Below, piece by piece: positions 6,918 through 9,994 of a DNA stretch of 9,994 nt. A program made the translations under genes and the position numbers. How positions within the stretch are numbered: the stretch's first letter is position 1; each line of letters opens with the position of its first letter. This DNA is from Bacillota bacterium (GTDB lineage Bacteria; Bacillota; Clostridia; Peptostreptococcales; Acidaminobacteraceae). The stretch covers positions 1 through 9,994 of the forward strand of contig JAEZUZ010000060.1 in the NCBI GenBank assembly GCA_023443345.1, in the 5' to 3' direction. The notes beneath the pieces were generated by a model that was given only the letters and a program-made list of their open reading frames with translations, ran no database searches and was not told the DNA's origin.

Positions 6918-8142
6918 TTTTTTCACCACCATCTACAAATTTAAGATTTTCCGTATGATCTGTAAGTATTAAATAATACTTATTACTATCATATACATCT
7001 TTAAATTCTTCCATATTTGAAAATATAGAAATGTTTTCTATTGCTTGCAATCTCTGAGCAAGCATTGCCTCATATGCAAAATTACCTACGTTGTAATATC
7101 TTTCTATATTTTCATTTGTGTATTTAGCTTTATATAAGAAGAATGTATCTATATGATCTACCTCAATTACTACTTCTACATTATGAGACTTATTTGAAGC
7201 TAAATTCAATATGTGTGTTATAAAATGTTCATTTCTATTGTGAGGATATATAACTACATTATTTCTGCTAAAATCAATTAAATTTTTTGGCTCAATAAAG
7301 TCAGTTATATTTGATATATATTCCCTTTCAAACCCCAAAGCTCTCATAGTGACAATATAGGCCATCTCTTTATAATAAGATAACGTATTATTTTCTACTA
7401 CTAATTTATAATTTTGTTTGATCCCGTGTTCACTAACTACTATACTTTGATTATCAACTCTCTCCATCGCATAGCTTATATCATTATTATTATAAATCCT
7501 TCCAATCTGAGCATATCTTCTGAATTTATACTCGTATGCTTCAAAGTCTTCATTATATATATTATTATTTTTATCAAAGTCTATGAGTTTCTCTCCATCT
7601 AGCATATCAATCCCATATAAGAAAGAATTTTCATTGATAAATGTCTCCTGATTTGGATCATCAGCATTAATTACAAGTTTTGTACTTGGTTTTATTATCT
7701 TATGTATATCTAGATGTATATCTGAGATTGAACTCATTAGAGAATCATCCATAATTTCAGTTAAAACTAAAATGTCTGGGTCAAAAGTATTAAAAATTTC
7801 ATGTCTTCTATCTAGATTTATCGATAAAATAGCATACTCTATTTCATTTTTACCTGTAAAAGAACTTTCCTTTAAGATGAGATATGAAAGCTCATCTATA
7901 CTCTTTGCACATATATAGCTCTTAACTTCTACTTTAAATGCATTAGCTAAAATTTCACCAACTCTTGATGGATCAATACTTCCTAACACAACAATAAAGT
8001 TCTTTGGCTTATCTAACTTCTTTACAAAATCTGGATCTATCTTAAGAGATGAATCCATGTTAGAGATGCTATCAGAACTAGAAAATATCATCTTTATTCG
8101 AAATAGAAATAAGGCCACAAAAAATTTAATACCTTTTTTCAT
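6907..8142 (-). CDS. Degenerate MurT-like protein (Mur ligase fold plus DUF1727-like domain, ATP site lost)
   Basis: A 411-residue protein resembling MurT, the Mur-ligase-type subunit of lipid II isoglutaminyl synthase (usually about 430-450 residues). Order of segments: short hydrophobic N-terminus (6-20); LKIDPDFVKKL (33-43), as in family LKLDPNLLKKL; a beta-strand and loop GSIDPSRV (54-61) where the ATP-binding GTNGKTTT should be; DPDILVLTEI (121-130); KLVINADDP (155-163), well kept; YGIDM (176-180); YKFRRYAQIGRIYNN (205-219), where MurT has a four-cysteine zinc ribbon; then a DUF1727-like C-terminus with VVIYPHNRNEHFITHIL (296-312). The P-loop lysine is replaced by Pro58, the protein has a single cysteine (78), and the WIWDVDF catalytic stretch reads FFLYKAKY (334-341). 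The frame is intact, with AGGAGG four bases before the start, and follows queT by 12 bases. Probably a membrane-associated pseudoenzyme; its function is unknown. Confidence 0.78.
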   Translation of the reverse strand: MKKGIKFFVALFLFRIKMIFSSSDSISNMDSSLKIDPDFVKKLDKPKNFIVVLGSIDPSRVGEILANAFKVEVKSYICAKSIDELSYLILKESSFTGKNEIEYAILSINLDRRHEIFNTFDPDILVLTEIMDDSLMSSISDIHLDIHKIIKPSTKLVINADDPNQETFINENSFLYGIDMLDGEKLIDFDKNNNIYNEDFEAYEYKFRRYAQIGRIYNNNDISYAMERVDNQSIVVSEHGIKQNYKLVVENNTLSYYKEMAYIVTMRALGFEREYISNITDFIEPKNLIDFSRNNVVIYPHNRNEHFITHILNLASNKSHNVEVVIEVDHIDTFFLYKAKYTNENIERYYNVGNFAYEAMLAQRLQAIENISIFSNMEEFKDVYDSNKYYLILTDHTENLKFVDGGEKNEN

Positions 8143-8154
8143 TATTCCTCCTAA

Positions 8155-8628
8155 TTACTCCTTAAATGAAAGCATTGCAGAAATTTTATCGTTGCTTTTT
8201 AGCTTTAAATAAATAGGATATCCAATAACTGTACATATTATTACCTCACTTAATAAAATAGATCCATAAGTAGGTAAAAATGGTAAATTTGCAATATAGT
8301 ATAACTCTATAGCTACAGTAAAGCTAAGCAATCCAGGAAGAAGAGTAGCTAAAAAAGCATGCTTTCTGAACTTCCACATAAGTAACATTGCAACAAGTGT
8401 TGTAAGAGAACCTACAACTACATCTATAAGTGTAAATGAATAGAAATTTGCAATAGCGCACCCGATAGTTACACCAATTGCATAAACTGGATGAAAGAAG
8501 GCAAGCAAGTTTAAAACTTCAGAAATTCTAAACTGAACTGGGCCATATCCAATCTCACCCAAAGCTACAGTCAAGCCCACATATAGTGCAGCTATAACTC
8601 CAAGTACTGCAATCTTTTTAGTTTTCAT
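8155..8628 (-). CDS. queT: QueT-family queuosine-precursor transporter
   Basis: A 157-residue membrane protein of the QueT (QrtT) family, predicted to import preQ1/preQ0-type queuosine precursors, probably as the substrate-binding S-component of an ECF transporter or on its own. Diagnostic: VQFRISEVLNLLAFFHP (31-47), then IGCAIANFYS (55-64) and about five hydrophobic segments. Length is normal. Start: AAGGAG and a 5-base spacer before the ATG. The leader resembles a preQ1-I riboswitch, which supports the assignment and suggests that expression falls when preQ1 is plentiful. It is the first gene of an operon with the MurT-like and GatD-like genes, with a 12-base gap downstream. Confidence 0.92.
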   Translation of the reverse strand: MKTKKIAVLGVIAALYVGLTVALGEIGYGPVQFRISEVLNLLAFFHPVYAIGVTIGCAIANFYSFTLIDVVVGSLTTLVAMLLMWKFRKHAFLATLLPGLLSFTVAIELYYIANLPFLPTYGSILLSEVIICTVIGYPIYLKLKSNDKISAMLSFKE

Positions 8629-8633
8629 ATTTT

Positions 8634-8675
8634 CTCCTTAGTTTTGTTTTTTGTCAGGATGGTTTCGAACTGACA
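8634..8675 (-). promoter_or_regulatory. Candidate preQ1-I riboswitch in the queT leader
   Basis: Minus-strand TGTCAG and CTGACA form a 6-bp stem around a 12-base loop (TTCGAAACCATC). An A-rich tail AAAAACAAAACTAAGGAG follows and contains the ribosome binding site. Stem, loop size, A-rich tail and SD-proximal CTAAGG match the layout of the small preQ1-I class, and the downstream gene is a queuosine-precursor transporter. The short P2 helix of the pseudoknot is not obvious: a C-G and a G-C pair between UUCG and CUAAGG are possible. Sequestering of AAGGAG on ligand binding would repress translation. A plain hairpin cannot be excluded. Confidence 0.55.
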
Positions 8676-8682
8676 TATAACT

Positions 8683-8688
8683 ATTATA
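8683..8688 (-). promoter_or_regulatory. -10 box of the queT operon promoter
   Basis: An exact TATAAT on the minus strand. Predicted transcription starts at about 8676, immediately before the riboswitch stem, so the leader would be about 50 bases. The -35 region is only a T-rich stretch (around 8706-8711) with poor consensus. Confidence 0.55.
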
Positions 8689-8717
8689 CACTATTACTTC
8701 AAAAAGAAAAAAAGCAA

Positions 8718-9368
8718 CTATATTTTACTTAAAAAATACTCCGTTGCCTTCATAGTCACCATCTGTGCATTTCTATAAAACACATCTAATCCAGATTCTT
8801 TAGGTGTATCACTGATTGCTCTAATAGAAATGAACTTCACATCATTACTAAAAGCTACTTGTGCAAAAGCTGCTGTTTCCATATCAACGACATCTGGATG
8901 ATAGCGATTGATTATATCATTTCTATTTCCATCATCTATAAAAGTCTCACCAGTGACTATTCTTACAGTCTTAGTGCTACTATCTACAAATTTGTCCCTT
9001 AAATCTTCGGGTAATTTAAAAATACCTTCATAAGTATATGGAGGACCTTCTATTATCATCTCACTGACTAAATCGTGATTTATTATCTCTTGACAGACAA
9101 CTACATCACCTATCTCAAATTTATCTTTAAGAGCACCACATGTGCCTAAGTTAAGAAGTAAATCTAGTTTAAAGTTGTCTATTAAGTACTGAGCTGACAT
9201 TGCAGCATTTGCCTTTGCTATTCCAGTTTGAATTATAAAATATCTATTACCAGAAATATCTACACTTGCAAATCTTCTTTTTAATACACTTTTTTCCTCT
9301 ACTGCTTTAAGTCTCTCTACTACAGCATCAAATTCAAGAGAAGCAGCACATAAAACTCCGATATTCAT
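8718..9368 (-). CDS. mtnN: 5'-methylthioadenosine/S-adenosylhomocysteine nucleosidase
   Basis: Hydrolyses the glycosidic bond of MTA and SAH to adenine plus methylthioribose or S-ribosylhomocysteine, recycling by-products of SAM reactions. The 216-residue length is near the usual 230. Seen: N-terminal IGVLCAASLEFDAV with Glu12 matching the catalytic-water Glu of E. coli MTAN, NLGTCGAL (73-80) phosphorylase-fold glycine motif, TGETFI (139-144), VDMETAAFAQVAF (161-173) with ribose-binding Glu164, and RAISDTP (183-189) with catalytic Asp187. The start ATG overlaps the glutaredoxin stop (TAATG) and has no ribosome site of its own, so translation probably depends on reinitiation after the upstream gene. 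No convincing terminator hairpin follows, only a T-rich run. Another purine nucleosidase of the same superfamily is a less likely alternative. Confidence 0.88.
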   Translation of the reverse strand: MNIGVLCAASLEFDAVVERLKAVEEKSVLKRRFASVDISGNRYFIIQTGIAKANAAMSAQYLIDNFKLDLLLNLGTCGALKDKFEIGDVVVCQEIINHDLVSEMIIEGPPYTYEGIFKLPEDLRDKFVDSSTKTVRIVTGETFIDDGNRNDIINRYHPDVVDMETAAFAQVAFSNDVKFISIRAISDTPKESGLDVFYRNAQMVTMKATEYFLSKI

Positions 9369-9601
9369 TACTTATCTAATAAAAGCTCTTGAAGTCTCTT
9401 CTTGTCAAATCCCTCAATAACTTCTTCATCTACCTTTATAACTGGAACTCCCATAAATCCCTGAGCCATAAGTTCATTTCTATATTCTACTGATTCAGAG
9501 ATGTTTTTTTCCTGAAATTCGATATTGTTAGCTTTTAGAAAATCCTTAGCCATGTGGCAATATCCACAAGTATCTGATGTATACATAACTACTTTTTTCA
9601 T
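9368..9601 (-). CDS. Glutaredoxin-like thiol-disulfide protein
   Basis: A 77-residue thioredoxin-fold protein of the glutaredoxin/NrdH group, which reduces disulfides with its redox-active pair. Seen: VVMYTSDTCGYCHMAKDFL (4-22) with the CGYC active site at 12-15, GVPVI with the conserved cis-proline (Pro53), and EGFDKKRLQELL at the C-terminus. A longer frame opens at 9637, but AAGGAGG lies eight bases before the ATG at 9601 and the family begins with this beta-strand, so the shorter form is preferred. The stop shares one base with the mtnN start, so the two genes form an operon. The 37 bases upstream, after the phage relic, are AT-rich and must contain the promoter unless transcription comes from further right; no clear box pair is visible. 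The partner (NrdEF, a peroxidase or other) is not indicated here. Confidence 0.9.
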   Translation of the reverse strand: MKKVVMYTSDTCGYCHMAKDFLKANNIEFQEKNISESVEYRNELMAQGFMGVPVIKVDEEVIEGFDKKRLQELLLDK

Positions 9602-9638
9602 ATTTTCTTCCTCCTTATTTTTATAAAATATACCCACA

Positions 9639-9994
9639 CTATTTTATAATACTCACATCTACTAATCCCCACAGTTCATTTGATATAATCTTACTGAATG
9701 TGTCATCAAAAATTGAGGTCTTTTGCAGTTCAAAAACTCTCTTGAAACTGGAATAATAACACCTAGCTTTTTAGCTTGCATTTTGATCTTTTTCCATGTA
9801 GGCGAAGATGTTTCAATCTTTTGTCCCTCTTCTACCCAGTATGTCCCGATTCCTGTTTCAAAATCCCACACATAGCTATCTTTATTTACTCTAGCTAATT
9901 TTACTAATAGATTTTCCACATATGATGGTGTTAATACTACGTCGTTTAGCTTATCTTGTGTAAATCCTAACCAAGAGTACATTTCATTGAATAG
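9639..9994 (-). pseudogene. Chimeric relic: N6-adenine DNA methylase N-part fused to HK97-type phage capsid fragment, frameshifted
   Basis: The frame is open from the right edge (LFNEMYSWLGFTQDKLNDVV...), so the 5' end is outside the window. The first part, to about residue 43 counted from the internal ATG at 9982, reads like an HsdM-type methylase: DVVLTPSYVENLLVKLARVN, then DSYVWDFETG, the start of the SAM-binding motif I (family WDFATGSAG). At about 9845-9860 it switches in frame to GIGTYWVEEGQKIETSSPTW and KKLGVIIPVSREFLN, which are typical of clostridial HK97-fold major capsid proteins. After the T5 run at 9708-9712 the capsid reading moves to another frame (FDDTFSKIISNELWGLVD) and stops at 9639, whereas the open frame ends early at 9662. 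No functional methylase or capsid can result. It is best read as deletion debris of a prophage or other mobile element. Confidence 0.75.

Noticed and set aside
6918..6932. Upstream ATG (6932) as start of the GatD-like protein
   Set aside because: It has no ribosome site and adds MVVKK before the point where GatD proteins begin. The ATG at 6917 is preceded by GGTGGTG.
8652..8675. Plus-strand GGTTTCGAACTGAC resembles a tRNA T-arm
   Set aside because: No acceptor stem, D-arm or anticodon arm surrounds it. It is better explained as the stem-loop of the queT leader on the other strand.
8691..8720. T-rich run after mtnN as an intrinsic terminator
   Set aside because: Only a feeble A/T-only inverted repeat precedes the T tract, so I do not call it.
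9602..9637. Longer glutaredoxin start with 12 extra residues (MGIFYKNKEEEN)
   Set aside because: The extension is simply the translated ribosome-binding region (AAGGAGG), and the fold begins at the later Met.
1..9994. CRISPR arrays, tandem repeats, insertion sequences or rRNA/tRNA genes
   Set aside because: Nothing with regular repeat-spacer structure, transposase motifs or cloverleaf layout was seen on either strand.

Overview
The window is AT-rich DNA with strong GGAGG-type ribosome binding sites, AGA arginine codons and short intergenic gaps. Together with the gene content (a glgC/glgD pair, QueT, a MurT/GatD-like pair, HK97-type phage debris) this suggests a low-GC anaerobic Gram-positive bacterium, probably of the Clostridia/Tissierellia group. 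I cannot name a genus. Every gene I can support lies on the minus strand, so transcription runs from right to left.

Layout from the right edge, in transcription order. (1) 9639-9994 is a broken mobile-element relic: the start of an N6-adenine DNA methylase fused in frame to a piece of HK97-type phage capsid protein, which is then frameshifted. (2) 8718-9601 holds a small glutaredoxin-like protein and an MTA/SAH nucleosidase, coupled by a TAATG stop/start overlap. (3) 6175-8688 is one apparent operon: a TATAAT promoter, a leader resembling a preQ1-I riboswitch, the queuosine-precursor transporter gene queT, then two tightly packed genes that look like MurT and GatD, ending in a strong terminator. 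(4) 5929-6269 is a mostly empty AT-rich gap that includes that terminator and the promoter of the next gene. (5) 5518-5928 is a MaoC-family (R)-specific enoyl-CoA hydratase, and 4144-5427 a GntP-family permease, each followed by its own hairpin. (6) 1-4038 is a glycogen operon, glgB-glgC-glgD, with ATGA coupling and a 6-base gap. It probably continues past the left edge.

The most unusual item is the MurT/GatD-like pair at 6270-8142. MurT and GatD normally form the enzyme that amidates D-glutamate in lipid II. Here both proteins keep the size, order and scattered signature segments of that family, yet almost every catalytic feature I can place is gone: the MurT ATP P-loop, its four zinc-ribbon cysteines and its catalytic aspartate segment, and the GatD nucleophilic cysteine and catalytic histidine. 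The frames are intact, have ribosome binding sites, overlap each other and end at a terminator. They therefore look like a maintained pseudoenzyme pair rather than decaying genes, and they are co-transcribed with queT.

The glycogen genes work together: GlgC (catalytic) and GlgD (non-catalytic partner) make ADP-glucose, and GlgB branches the glucan. The MaoC hydratase and permease may both concern short-chain (hydroxy)acids, but that is only inferred from their being neighbours.
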